A program made the translations under genes and the position numbers. The notes beneath the pieces are model-generated. The model had not been told where the DNA came from. It made no database searches and saw only the letters and a program-made list of their open reading frames with translations. This document shows positions 10,085-18,914 of a stretch of DNA of 64,000 nt, piece by piece (within the stretch, counting starts at the first letter, position 1; every line of letters starts with the position of its first letter). This DNA is from Bacteroides sp. M10 (GTDB lineage Bacteria > Bacteroidota > Bacteroidia > Bacteroidales > Bacteroidaceae), in assembly GCF_014334015.1 (NCBI RefSeq), contig NZ_CP060488.1, forward strand, positions 1,756,501 to 1,820,500. Reading direction: 5' to 3'.

Positions 10085-11605
10085 ATGAAACTAAGAACTA
10101 TATTTTACGGATTAACCTCCGGTTTGCTATTGGGACTTTCTTCCTGCTCGCTGAATTATGAGCCATTAGACACCTATTCGGATGTGACGGAAGGAGTGAC
10201 AAGTGATGGTACAAAGATCGTATTCAAGGATAAAGCTGCAGTCGAAAGCCATCTGACAACGCTTTATAATCAGATGCGTGACCGTCAGGAACATTGGTAT
10301 GTGGATTTACTTTTGATTTCAGACTCCCATTCGGATAATGCTTATGCCGGTACTACCGGAGCGGAAGTTGTTCCGTTTGAGAATAATTCGATTGAAGGTT
10401 CCAATTCTGTGTTGGAACGTGACTGGAACCGTTATCTGGAAGATGTGGCCCGTGCTAATAAACTCATTTGTAACATTGACCTGGTGACAGATAATTCGTT
10501 GACTACTGCCGAACGGGCACAATACAAAGCAGAAGCGAAGATATTCCGTGCCATGGTAATGTTTGACATGGTACGTCTGTGGGGAGATTTTCCGGTGATT
10601 ACAACGGTAGCTGATGATATTACTTCTGAAAACATTGATGAGGTATATCCGCAATATTTCCCCAAACAAAATACGGAACTTGAAGCTTATCAACAGATTG
10701 AAAGAGATTTGTTGGATGCAGTGCTGTATGCTCCGGATAATACTCCGGGGAATAAGACGTTGTTTACCAAGTCTGTGGCTCGTACCTTACTGGCTAAAAT
10801 TTATGCCGAGAAACCTTTACGGGATTATACGAAAGTTATCCAATATTGTGATGAGGTGAAAGCTGACGGTTTTGATCTGGTGGATGATTTCAGTGATTTG
10901 TTTGGAATGAATGCTGCAGGAACAGATGCGAGGATGCGTAATACGAAAGAGTCGATTCTTGAAGCACAATTTACTTCCGGAGCAGGTAACTGGTGTACAT
11001 GGATGTTTGGGCGTGATCTCGTGAACTGGAATAACAACTTCACGTGGGCGAAATGGGTGACTCCATCACGTGACTTGATTAGCGCTTTCAAACAGGAAGG
11101 GGATGAAGTCCGTTTCAAAGAATCAATAGTCTATTACGATTGTAATTGGAGCAACTATTATCCGTCTGATAATTATCCGTTCATGTATAAATGCCGTTCT
11201 GCCAACAGCAGTATCATCAAGTATCGTTATGCCGATGTTCTGTTGCTGAAAGCAGAAGCGTTGATTATGCAAGATACCCCGGATTTGGAAGGAGCAGCCG
11301 ATATAATAGATGAAGTTCGCGAACGTGCCAAGTTGGGAGCACTTCCCACCACCGTCCGTTCAAATAAGAACCTCCTGCTGAATGCCTTGCTTAAGGAACG
11401 TCGGTTAGAACTGGCTTTTGAAGGGCAACGATGGTTTGATTTGGTCCGTCTGGACAAGGTAGAAGAGGTGATGAATGTAGTGTATTCTAAGGATTCAGGT
11501 CGTAAGGCGCAGATTTACACTTTTGATAAGAACTCCTATCGTTTGCCAATCCCGCAGTCGGTAATTGACGCGAATGATAAGATTCACCAAAATCCGGGTT
11601 ATTAA
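10085..11605 (+). CDS. SusD/RagB-family glycan-binding lipoprotein, 1,6-beta-glucan locus
   Basis: The protein begins MKLRTIFYG with a lipobox (GLSSC), so it is lipid-anchored at the cell surface. An alternative ATG at 10070 overlaps the susC stop; 10085 gives the cleaner signal peptide. The N-terminal SusD-like part includes ARANKLICNI and AEAKIFRAMVMFDMVRLWGDFP. The C-terminal RagB/SusD motifs are RYADVLLLKAEAL, LLKERRLELAFEGQRWFDLVR and the terminal NPGY. It caps the SusC barrel and binds the incoming glycan. The GH30 gene follows after 30 nt. Confidence 0.94.
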   Translation: MKLRTIFYGLTSGLLLGLSSCSLNYEPLDTYSDVTEGVTSDGTKIVFKDKAAVESHLTTLYNQMRDRQEHWYVDLLLISDSHSDNAYAGTTGAEVVPFENNSIEGSNSVLERDWNRYLEDVARANKLICNIDLVTDNSLTTAERAQYKAEAKIFRAMVMFDMVRLWGDFPVITTVADDITSENIDEVYPQYFPKQNTELEAYQQIERDLLDAVLYAPDNTPGNKTLFTKSVARTLLAKIYAEKPLRDYTKVIQYCDEVKADGFDLVDDFSDLFGMNAAGTDARMRNTKESILEAQFTSGAGNWCTWMFGRDLVNWNNNFTWAKWVTPSRDLISAFKQEGDEVRFKESIVYYDCNWSNYYPSDNYPFMYKCRSANSSIIKYRYADVLLLKAEALIMQDTPDLEGAADIIDEVRERAKLGALPTTVRSNKNLLLNALLKERRLELAFEGQRWFDLVRLDKVEEVMNVVYSKDSGRKAQIYTFDKNSYRLPIPQSVIDANDKIHQNPGY

Positions 11606-11635
11606 TTCAACTAAAAACATAGAAAACTTAAGATT

Positions 11636-13126
11636 ATGATAGACATGAGAAATATAGCATTAACTTTTCTTGGATGCTTCACCATATTAGCTGCATGCAG
11701 CAACAGTGACGATGCGGAAAAACCGGTTGCACCTGTTCCAACCGGAGATGTGACCATTTATGCGACCACTAGCAGCCTGACTCGCGATTTGACTCGTGAT
11801 GCCGTTAATTTCAGCTTGAAAGATAATTTGGCACCTACTTCAATCACATTGAATCCGGCTGAACAATATCAGACAATGGATGGCTTCGGAGTAGCCATCA
11901 CTGGTGCTACTTGTTTTAACCTTCTGCAAATGAAACCGGAAGATCGTCATGCTTTCCTTACGGAAACGTTCTCTGACGACAAAGGATTCGGATTTAGCTA
12001 TATCCGTATTTCCATCGGCTGCTCGGATTTTTCATTGAGCGAATATACTTGTTGCGATACAAAAGGTATTGAACATTTTGCTTTGCAGAGTGAAGAGAAA
12101 GACTATATTCTTCCGATTCTGAAAGAGATTCTGAACATTAATCCTTCTATTAAAGTTATTGCCGCTCCTTGGACTTGTCCAAAATGGATGAAAGTAAAGA
12201 GTCTCACAGACCTTACTCCGCTGGATTCATGGACAAACGGTCAGCTGAATCCGGTCTATTATCAGGATTATGCTACTTATTTTGTGAAATGGGTACAAGC
12301 ATTTAAGGCTGAAGGTATTGATATTTATGCTGTGACTCCCCAGAACGAACCGTTGAACCGTGGTAATTCTGCTTCACTTTATATGAGTTGGGAAGAACAG
12401 AGAGACTTTGTGAAAACAGCACTCGGACCTAAATTTAAAACAGCCGGACTGGCTACGAAGATTTATGCATACGATCATAACTATGATTATAGTGATATTG
12501 AAACGGAAAAGAACTACCCCGGCAAGATGTATGAAGACGCAGCAGCTTCCCAATACCTGGCCGGAGCAGCTTATCACAACTATGGCGGGAATCGCGAAGA
12601 GCTTTTAAATATACATAAAGCCTATCCTGAAAAGGAACTTCTTTTCACGGAGACTTCTATCGGAACATGGAATAGCGGACGTGATTTGTCGAAACGATTG
12701 CTGGAAGATATGAAAGAAGTAGCATTGGGTACGATCAACAACTGGTGTAGGGGAGTGATAGTGTGGAACCTGATGCTTGATAATGACCGTGCTCCTAACC
12801 GTGAAGGCGGTTGCCAGACCTGCTACGGAGCGGTGGATATTAGTAATAGTGACTATAAGACAATTATCCGCAACTCACATTATTATATCATCGCTCATCT
12901 TTCAAGTGTAGTGAAACCGGGAGCGGTACGTATCGGTGCATCCGGCTATGCTGATAGCAATATTATGTATTCTGCTTTCGAGAATCCGGATGGAACTTAT
13001 GCTTTTGTTCTGATGAATAATAATGAAAAAACTAAAAAGATAACCTTAAGTGATGGTAAGCGTCATTTTGCTTATGATGTTCCGGGCAAATCTGTAATTT
13101 CCTATCGTTGGGCAAAGTCGGAATAA
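11636..13126 (+). CDS. GH30 (subfamily 3-like) endo-1,6-beta-glucanase, lipoprotein
   Basis: The 496-residue enzyme has a lipobox (LAAC) and the GH30 fold. MDGFGVAITGATCFN starts the barrel, TPQNEP carries the acid/base Glu at about 238, and LFTETSIGTW carries the nucleophile Glu at about 339. A short C-terminal beta-sandwich (FVLMNNNEKTKKITL) completes it. In GH30_3 the activity is endo-cleavage of 1,6-beta-glucan (pustulan, fungal cell wall). Between SusD and a surface binding protein, it would cut the polymer outside the cell. It matches the position of BT3312 as I remember it. Glucosylceramidase, the generic family name, is unlikely in this context. Confidence 0.9.
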   Translation: MIDMRNIALTFLGCFTILAACSNSDDAEKPVAPVPTGDVTIYATTSSLTRDLTRDAVNFSLKDNLAPTSITLNPAEQYQTMDGFGVAITGATCFNLLQMKPEDRHAFLTETFSDDKGFGFSYIRISIGCSDFSLSEYTCCDTKGIEHFALQSEEKDYILPILKEILNINPSIKVIAAPWTCPKWMKVKSLTDLTPLDSWTNGQLNPVYYQDYATYFVKWVQAFKAEGIDIYAVTPQNEPLNRGNSASLYMSWEEQRDFVKTALGPKFKTAGLATKIYAYDHNYDYSDIETEKNYPGKMYEDAAASQYLAGAAYHNYGGNREELLNIHKAYPEKELLFTETSIGTWNSGRDLSKRLLEDMKEVALGTINNWCRGVIVWNLMLDNDRAPNREGGCQTCYGAVDISNSDYKTIIRNSHYYIIAHLSSVVKPGAVRIGASGYADSNIMYSAFENPDGTYAFVLMNNNEKTKKITLSDGKRHFAYDVPGKSVISYRWAKSE

Positions 13127-13148
13127 GAACCTTAAAATAATCAAGACA

Positions 13149-15146
13149 ATGAAAAAAAACAGTTATATTATATTGGCTCTAGCAGGAATGTTATCCATGA
13201 ATTCCTGTAATGATGACGAATTCTTGCCCGGTAATCCGAGTATGGAAATCAAAGCAGAGAATGCAGATGCTCTTTTTGGTGACAGTCTTCCGTTTACGAT
13301 TAAAGCCTCGGATGTGGATGTGCCTCTTTCTACGTTGAAAGCACAGCTTTTTTATGGAGAAGAGCAAGTGTCCGAAACGGTCATCCGTACAAAGACAAGC
13401 GGAAATGACTATACTGGTAAAATCTTTGTTCCTTATTATGCTAATATTCCTAATGGAAAGGCAACTTTGAGATATATTCTTCAGAACATTCATTTTACTA
13501 CCACGGAAATGACGAAAGAACTCGCTCTGGCACGACCGGATTTCCCCTATCTGACATTAGTGGATGAGGAGGGAAAAGAGTACCGAATGGACCGTCAATC
13601 CATGTATGAGTATAGTGTGACAGGAGACTTCTCACAAAAAATGAAGGCGTATATCAAGACTCCGAAAGTGGGAGAGAATGGTAACGAATTGACTTTTGGT
13701 TGGGAGAATGGAACGATTGAAGCTGGTTCTACTAATTCTATTTCATTTTCTAATACGGAACCGGGAAATTATGCTATCAAGTTTAATACGTTGACTTACG
13801 AGGCAGAACCATTTGCCAAGTTAAAGGTGAACGGTGAAGATATGGAGTTGGTAGAGAATGATATCTATGCAATCAAGCTGACTTTGAAGAAGAATGACAT
13901 TCTAGCGTTTGAAGGGGTACCTGATTATGATAATTGGTGGATAGACCAGGATTATTTTGAGAAACAGGAAGATGGAACATTGAAATTCCTTCCGATTGAC
14001 GGAAGTTACAAGATAACAGCTAATGGTAAACTGAAGTATTTTTCTGTCATTGCTTTAAAGAATGGTGAGGCTGCCAAGTTGCAAGATGACGGAACAGGAG
14101 CTATCTGGGCTATTGGAACAGGAATCGGTAAACCGTCGGTGGCACTTTCTGAAGTAGGGTGGACGCCGGAAAACGGTTTGTGTATGCCACAACTTACTGC
14201 GAAGAAGTATCAACTGACATTTATAGCTGGAGTTACCATGAAAGTGGATGATATAAACTTTAAATTCTTCCATATCAATAAATGGGACAATGGTGAGTTT
14301 AAAGGGGATGCTATTTCTACAACGAGTGAACTGGTTAAAATCTCATCGGACGGTAATCTGGGACTGGAAGAAGGTCAGAAGTTCGAAAGAGGAGGCATTT
14401 ACAGGTTTACAGTTGATGTGACGAAAGGCAATACCAAGGCTGTGTTGACAGTGGAGAAAGTAGGGAAGGTAGATTTACCTGCACCGGATATTTTCTTTGG
14501 TAATGATAAGATGGAGGTGACAGATACTGATATATATAAGTCGGATCAGGCGTTTACACAAGGACAAATGATAACTGTCACAGGTATTGATAATTTGAAT
14601 GAATGGTGGATTGATCCTGACTTCTTTGAGAAACAAAGTGATGGTGCATTGAAATTCCTGCCGATTAACGGAGATTATCGGGTGACAGCTAATGCTGTTT
14701 TGAAGTATTTTTCCGTAATGGCTTTGAAAGATGGTAAACCGGCCAAATTGCAAGATGACGGAACGGGTGCAATCTGGGCTATCGGGAAAGGAATCGGTAA
14801 GCCTTCTGTTGCGTCTTCCGAAGTAGGTTGGGAGCCAGGTAAAGCGCTCTGTCTGGCGCAAGTTGCTCCTAAAAAGTATCAGCTAACCTTGAAAGCCGGG
14901 GAAACACTGAAGACTAGTGGCGACCCGGAAGTGATTAGTTTTAAGTTCTTCCATCAAAATGATTGGGGAGGAGAATTCGGCAATTATGCAAGCTCTATTT
15001 TAGTGGAACAGCTTAAACTTGCAGATTCCGGAAATTTGGAAATGCAGGATAATAAAGCATTTGAAGAAGGAGGTGTCTATCGGTTTACCATTGATGTAAC
15101 GAATGGTAATGCAAATGCTGATCTGAAGGTTGAGAAAATAAATTGA
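13149..15146 (+). CDS. Surface glycan-binding protein (SusE/F position) with duplicated module
   Basis: The 665-residue lipoprotein (lipobox SMNSC) has two N-terminal Ig-like stretches and then two highly similar ~220-residue modules. They start with NWWIDQDYFEKQ (about residue 262) and EWWIDPDFFEKQ (about residue 485). Both share LKFLPI, LKYFSV and KLQDDGTGAIWAIG, and each ends in RFT(V/I)DVT. Exposed Trp and Tyr residues suggest carbohydrate platforms. By position it is the surface glycan-binding protein of the locus (BT3313-like), holding 1,6-beta-glucan near the SusCD complex and the GH30. The start is 22 nt after the GH30 stop. Confidence 0.88.
   Translation: MKKNSYIILALAGMLSMNSCNDDEFLPGNPSMEIKAENADALFGDSLPFTIKASDVDVPLSTLKAQLFYGEEQVSETVIRTKTSGNDYTGKIFVPYYANIPNGKATLRYILQNIHFTTTEMTKELALARPDFPYLTLVDEEGKEYRMDRQSMYEYSVTGDFSQKMKAYIKTPKVGENGNELTFGWENGTIEAGSTNSISFSNTEPGNYAIKFNTLTYEAEPFAKLKVNGEDMELVENDIYAIKLTLKKNDILAFEGVPDYDNWWIDQDYFEKQEDGTLKFLPIDGSYKITANGKLKYFSVIALKNGEAAKLQDDGTGAIWAIGTGIGKPSVALSEVGWTPENGLCMPQLTAKKYQLTFIAGVTMKVDDINFKFFHINKWDNGEFKGDAISTTSELVKISSDGNLGLEEGQKFERGGIYRFTVDVTKGNTKAVLTVEKVGKVDLPAPDIFFGNDKMEVTDTDIYKSDQAFTQGQMITVTGIDNLNEWWIDPDFFEKQSDGALKFLPINGDYRVTANAVLKYFSVMALKDGKPAKLQDDGTGAIWAIGKGIGKPSVASSEVGWEPGKALCLAQVAPKKYQLTLKAGETLKTSGDPEVISFKFFHQNDWGGEFGNYASSILVEQLKLADSGNLEMQDNKAFEEGGVYRFTIDVTNGNANADLKVEKIN
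13936..15140 (+). repeat. Internal tandem duplication in the glycan-binding protein gene
   Basis: Two units of about 665 nt, starting near 13936 and 14603, encode modules that share long identical blocks, for example KLQDDGTGAIWAIG in both. The spacing of the matched WWID motifs is about 222 codons. This is seen directly in the translation. Confidence 0.85.
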
Positions 15147-15179
15147 TCTGAAAATTGATACCGGATTTTTATTGAAACT

Positions 15180-15217
15180 ATCCTGAAAGGGTATAATGAT
15201 TTGTACCCTTTCAGGAT
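15180..15217 (+). terminator. 14-bp perfect hairpin between SGBP and GH3 genes
   Basis: The arms 15180-15193 and 15204-15217 are perfectly complementary, with a 10-nt loop. No T-run follows, so it may be a partial terminator or an mRNA-stabilising element that lowers expression of the GH3 gene relative to upstream genes. Confidence 0.55.
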
Positions 15218-15331
15218 TCATCTTAGGCTGGGATAATGTAAAAAACATTAATAAACCCGTCCGCAACTAGGAAATATTCCCTGTTTGGGAGTCTATATAA
15301 ATAAAGTATTAACTTATTTCTTATATCATAA

Positions 15332-17584
15332 ATGAACATGAAATTCAAAGCAATGTTACTTGGCCTGTCTGTGATGACTGCACTGCCTGCTTTTGCGCAG
15401 AAACCGGTGTACTTGGACACAGGTAAGCCTATTGAAGAGCGAGTGAAAGATGCGTTGAACCGGATGACCCTTGAAGAAAAGGTAAAGATGATTCATGCAC
15501 AGTCTAAATTTAGTTCGGCAGGCGTTCCCCGTCTTGGTATCCCGGAAGTATGGGCTACTGATGGTCCTCACGGTATCCGTCCGGAAGTCTTATGGGATGA
15601 ATGGGATCAGGCAGGATGGACAAACGATTCCTGTATTGCCTATCCGGCACTAACGTGCCTTGCTGCTACATGGAATCCCGAAATGTCTCATCTTTACGGG
15701 AAAAGTATCGGTGAAGAGGCGCGTTATCGCAAAAAAGACATTCTGTTGGGCCCCGGTGTGAATATCTACCGTACACCCTTGAACGGACGTAACTTCGAAT
15801 ATATGGGAGAAGATCCGTACCTCTCTGCCACAATGGTGGTTCCTTACATCAAAGGTGTGCAAGAGAATGGAGTGGCTGCTTGCGTGAAGCATTATGCATT
15901 GAACAATCAGGAATTCAACCGTCATACCACCAATGTACAATTAAGTGATCGTGCCCTTTATGAGATATACCTGCCTGCTTTTAAGGCAGCTGTTCAGGAA
16001 GGTGGCACATGGTCGATTATGGGCTCCTATAATCTCTATCAGGGAGAGCACGCCTGTCATAACAAACGCCTGCTTAAAGATATTCTTCGTAATGAATGGG
16101 GCTTTGACGGTGTCGTAGTGTCCGACTGGGGAGGTGTGCACAATACCGAGCAGGCGATTCACAATGGCATGGATCTCGAGTTTGGTTCATGGACGAACGG
16201 ACTGTCTGCCGGAACGAGAAATGCCTATGATAATTATTTCCTTGCTTTCCCTTACCTGAAATTAATCAAGGAAGGTAAAGTAGGAACAAAGGAACTGGAT
16301 GAAAAGGTTAGTAATGTCCTTCGTCTGATTTTCCGTACTTCAATGGACCCGCACAAACCATTTGGCTCTTTAGGTTCTCCCGAACACGGGCAAGCCGGAC
16401 GTAAGATTGGTGAAGAAGGTGTTGTATTGTTGCAAAACAAGGATAACATACTGCCTATCGATTTGAATAAAGCTAAGAAAATAGCCGTTATCGGTGAAAA
16501 TGCTATTAAGATGATGACTGTGGGCGGTGGTAGTTCTTCTTTGAAAGTGAAATATGAGATTTCTCCGTTGGATGGACTGAAAAGTCGTGTGGGCTCAAAA
16601 GCAGAAGTGGTATATGCCCGTGGATATGTAGGCGATCCGACAGGAGAGTATAACGGTGTGAAAACCGGTCAGGACTTGAAAGACAACCGTTCGGAAGATG
16701 AGCTGCTTGCAGAGGCTTTTCAAGTGGCTAAAGATGCCGATTATGTCATCTTCTTCGGTGGCTTGAACAAGAGTAATCATCAGGATTGTGAAGATTCGGA
16801 CCGTGCTTCTTTAGGTTTGCCATACGCACAGGATAGAGTGATTAGTGAACTCGCAAAGGTGAATAAAAACCTGATTGTGGTCAATATCTCCGGCAATGCT
16901 GTGGCCATGCCTTGGGTAAATGAAGTGCTGGCTATTGTACAGGGCTGGTTCCTGGGTTCGGAAGCTGGAACTGCTCTTGCTTCCGTATTGATAGGAGACG
17001 CCAATCCTTCGGGAAAACTTCCTTTCACCTTCCCGGCAAAACTGGAAGATGTAGGGGCTCATAAATTGGGCGAATATCCGGGCAATAAGGAAGAACTGGC
17101 ACAGTCTAAACATAGAGGAGATACGATTAATGAAATCTATCGGGAAGATATTTTTGTAGGTTACCGTTGGGCGGATAAAGAAAAAATCAAACCGCTGTTC
17201 CCGTTCGGACACGGATTGAGCTACACTACTTTCGCTTATGGAAAGCCTTCGGCTGATAAGAAAACAATGACAGTAGATGATACTATCTCTTTCACGGTCA
17301 ATGTGAAGAATACAGGAACCCGTGAGGGGCAAGAAGTTGTTCAGCTTTATATCAGCGATAAGAAATCCTCTCTCCCTCGTCCGATCAAAGAGTTGAAAGG
17401 TTTCCAGAAAGTGAAACTGGCTCCGGGAGAAGAGAAAACGGTAACGCTGACGATTGATAAGAAAGCATTGAGCTTCTTTGATGATGCTAAACACGAATGG
17501 GTGGCCGAACCGGGCAAGTTTGAGGCAATGATCGGTAGTTCATCCAGGGATATTAAAGGTACTGTACCATTTGAGTTGAAATAG
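15332..17584 (+). CDS. GH3 beta-glucosidase, periplasmic
   Basis: The 750-residue enzyme has a signal peptide ending at FAQ and no lipobox, fitting the periplasm. The GH3 N-terminal TIM barrel includes VKHYALNNQEFNRHTT and the nucleophile motif VVSDWGG (Asp about 265). The (alpha/beta)6 sandwich domain begins near residue 375 (VVLLQNKDNILPI). A fibronectin-III-like domain closes it (EVVQLYISDKKSS). It would remove glucose from imported gentio-oligosaccharides. The ATG at 15338 is an alternative start. A 185-nt gap with a hairpin precedes it, but it completes the known gene set of this locus (BT3314-like). Confidence 0.93.
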   Translation: MNMKFKAMLLGLSVMTALPAFAQKPVYLDTGKPIEERVKDALNRMTLEEKVKMIHAQSKFSSAGVPRLGIPEVWATDGPHGIRPEVLWDEWDQAGWTNDSCIAYPALTCLAATWNPEMSHLYGKSIGEEARYRKKDILLGPGVNIYRTPLNGRNFEYMGEDPYLSATMVVPYIKGVQENGVAACVKHYALNNQEFNRHTTNVQLSDRALYEIYLPAFKAAVQEGGTWSIMGSYNLYQGEHACHNKRLLKDILRNEWGFDGVVVSDWGGVHNTEQAIHNGMDLEFGSWTNGLSAGTRNAYDNYFLAFPYLKLIKEGKVGTKELDEKVSNVLRLIFRTSMDPHKPFGSLGSPEHGQAGRKIGEEGVVLLQNKDNILPIDLNKAKKIAVIGENAIKMMTVGGGSSSLKVKYEISPLDGLKSRVGSKAEVVYARGYVGDPTGEYNGVKTGQDLKDNRSEDELLAEAFQVAKDADYVIFFGGLNKSNHQDCEDSDRASLGLPYAQDRVISELAKVNKNLIVVNISGNAVAMPWVNEVLAIVQGWFLGSEAGTALASVLIGDANPSGKLPFTFPAKLEDVGAHKLGEYPGNKEELAQSKHRGDTINEIYREDIFVGYRWADKEKIKPLFPFGHGLSYTTFAYGKPSADKKTMTVDDTISFTVNVKNTGTREGQEVVQLYISDKKSSLPRPIKELKGFQKVKLAPGEEKTVTLTIDKKALSFFDDAKHEWVAEPGKFEAMIGSSSRDIKGTVPFELK

Positions 17585-17640
17585 GTAGATGTTTGGTTAG
17601 ATATTTTTTTAAGGAGATGACAGAGAGTCTGGGTACTCGG

Positions 17641-17683
17641 AAAACGCTAAGTGATTGCAACAAATCGACTTAGCGTTTTTTTA
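17641..17683 (+). terminator. Rho-independent terminator of the 1,6-beta-glucan operon
   Basis: AAAACGCTAAGT (17641-17652) pairs with ACTTAGCGTTTT (17668-17679), followed by further T residues. It lies 57 nt after the GH3 stop. Confidence 0.85.
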
Positions 17684-17737
17684 TTGCCTAATTTTCCCAG
17701 CATTTGCAAAAAAATAGTAAGAAAGTAGTCGTTTCGC

Positions 17738-17768
17738 TTGGTAAAGTGTTGTATCAGAAGTAATTTTG
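17738..17768 (+). promoter_or_regulatory. Putative promoter of the Fic gene
   Basis: TAATTTTG at 17761-17768 fits the -7 consensus, and a TTG at 17738-17740 sits about 20 nt upstream as a partial -33 element. The Fic start codon is 28 nt downstream. Confidence 0.45.
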
Positions 17769-17796
17769 GGAAAAATAACAATTAAGGTAACCTATT

Positions 17797-18606
17797 ATGG
17801 AAAAAGGTATTTGGCTGGAAATAGAGGAACTGTATAAGGAGTTTCAGCAACTCGGTATCAGTCAGTCGGTGGACTATGAGAAGTACTACCTCTATTCTCT
17901 TATTACCCATTCTACAGCCATTGAAGGTTCTACACTAACCGAAATGGATGCACAGCTTCTTTTCGATGAAGGTGTAACAGCTAAAGGAAAGCCGTTGGTA
18001 TATCATCTGATGAATGAGGATTTGAAGAAAGCATACGAGCTTGCTAAAAAGGAAGCGCAACGCAATACTGTTATAACTCCTGCTTTCTTGCGGAAGTTAA
18101 ACGCTACTTTGATGCGGACAACAGGGGGAAGGCATAATACAATAGGCGGCTCTTTCGATTCTTCCAGAGGTGAGTTCCGTTTGTGTGGCGTTATGGCTGG
18201 TGTAGGTGGGCGTTCTTATATGGGTTATCAAAAAGTACCTGTTAAAGTAGAAGAACTTTGTTTCTTGTTGCAGGAACGGCAAAAGAATGTGGAAACGTTC
18301 CGTGAACAATACGAATTAAGTTTTAATGCTCACCTCAATTTAGTGACTATTCATCCTTGGGTGGATGGTAATGGGAGAGCAGCTCGCTTATTGATGAACT
18401 ATATTCAATTCTGCTATCATCTTTTCCCCGCTAAGATTTTTAAGGAGGATAGGGCAGATTATATCCTTTCTTTACAACAGGCGCAAGATGATGAAACCAA
18501 CCAGCCTTTTTTGGATTTCATGGCAGTGCAGTTGAAAAAAACACTGTCTTTGGAAATTCAAAAATATAAAGCTTCTCACAATAAAGGATTTAGTTTTATG
18601 TTTTAA
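17797..18606 (+). CDS. Fic-domain protein, class II (N-terminal inhibitory motif)
   Basis: The 269-residue protein carries the Fic core HPWVDGNGRAAR from His186, matching the HxFx(D/E)GNGRxxR consensus with Trp in place of Phe. Fic enzymes transfer AMP or another nucleotide moiety to a hydroxyl of a target protein. The N-terminal STAIEG (Ser39-Gly44) matches the inhibitory motif (S/T)xxxE(G/N), in which the Glu blocks ATP gamma-phosphate placement. The protein is therefore predicted to be self-inhibited in cis, without a separate antitoxin. No partner gene adjoins it. It has its own promoter and is flanked on the right by the IS66 region. Confidence 0.88.
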   Translation: MEKGIWLEIEELYKEFQQLGISQSVDYEKYYLYSLITHSTAIEGSTLTEMDAQLLFDEGVTAKGKPLVYHLMNEDLKKAYELAKKEAQRNTVITPAFLRKLNATLMRTTGGRHNTIGGSFDSSRGEFRLCGVMAGVGGRSYMGYQKVPVKVEELCFLLQERQKNVETFREQYELSFNAHLNLVTIHPWVDGNGRAARLLMNYIQFCYHLFPAKIFKEDRADYILSLQQAQDDETNQPFLDFMAVQLKKTLSLEIQKYKASHNKGFSFMF

Positions 18607-18827
18607 TCTTGTAGGGCTTCTTTTGATAAGACTTCCACCCATTGTATATTGTGTTGTTTTTCATTAAAGAAATCGCCGTTACAGTAACGGCGGTTGCATT
18701 TATTAATATCGAACTTATGTAATTCTCTAATAGTTTTTAATAAAGGTTCATCAGTTTCACCGTTAGTTGAATAGTTATAGACCAGATATTTATGGTGAAA
18801 GGAAACGCAAAATATAGAAATATTCAT
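18603..18827 (-). CDS. Small hypothetical ORF carrying the 84-nt repeat at its 5' end
   Basis: This 74-residue frame overlaps the Fic stop tail-to-tail by 4 nt. Its first ~28 codons lie in an 84-nt repeat whose inverted partner is on the other side of the IS66 element. FHHKYLVYNYSTNGETDEP here aligns with FHHKHLVYNYSANGETGEL there. The silent or conservative pattern of core differences hints that the frame was once translated. The function is unknown, no domain is recognised, and it may be a decayed gene fragment. Confidence 0.35.
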   Translation of the reverse strand: MNISIFCVSFHHKYLVYNYSTNGETDEPLLKTIRELHKFDINKCNRRYCNGDFFNEKQHNIQWVEVLSKEALQD

Positions 18828-18829
18828 CC
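18746..18829 (-). repeat. Inverted 84-nt repeat, left copy outside IS66
   Basis: On the minus strand this aligns without gaps to 21369-21452. In the 55-nt core (18746-18800 against 21398-21452), 51 positions are identical; the outer ~29 nt are less similar. It lies outside the 22-bp IS ends, separated from the left one by 10 nt. Confidence 0.8.
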
Positions 18830-18839
18830 TTCACACTCG

Positions 18840-18861
18840 GTAAGCGTCTCCGCGATTCTAT
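18840..18861. repeat. IS66 left terminal inverted repeat
   Basis: 22 bp, perfectly complementary to 21347-21368. Confidence 0.93.
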
Positions 18862-18877
18862 ATAGTGTATTAAAATA

Positions 18878-18914
18878 AAAAGGCTAATGATCCCTTTTTA
18901 GTCATTAGCCTTTT
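18878..18914 (-). terminator. Terminator overlapping the tnpC stop codon
   Basis: A 13-bp perfect stem (18878-18890 with 18902-18914, 11-nt loop). Read on the minus strand it includes the last tnpC codons and is followed by TTTTATTTTAA. It lies inside the IS, so transposase transcription ends before the flank. Confidence 0.7.

Noticed and set aside
16811..17494. 227-residue minus-strand frame opposite the GH3 gene
   Set aside because: Antisense shadow of a conserved gene, with low-complexity composition and no recognisable domain.
17797..18827. Fic plus the small ORF as a toxin-antitoxin pair
   Set aside because: The genes are convergent and overlap only at their stops, and the Fic protein carries its own inhibitory motif.
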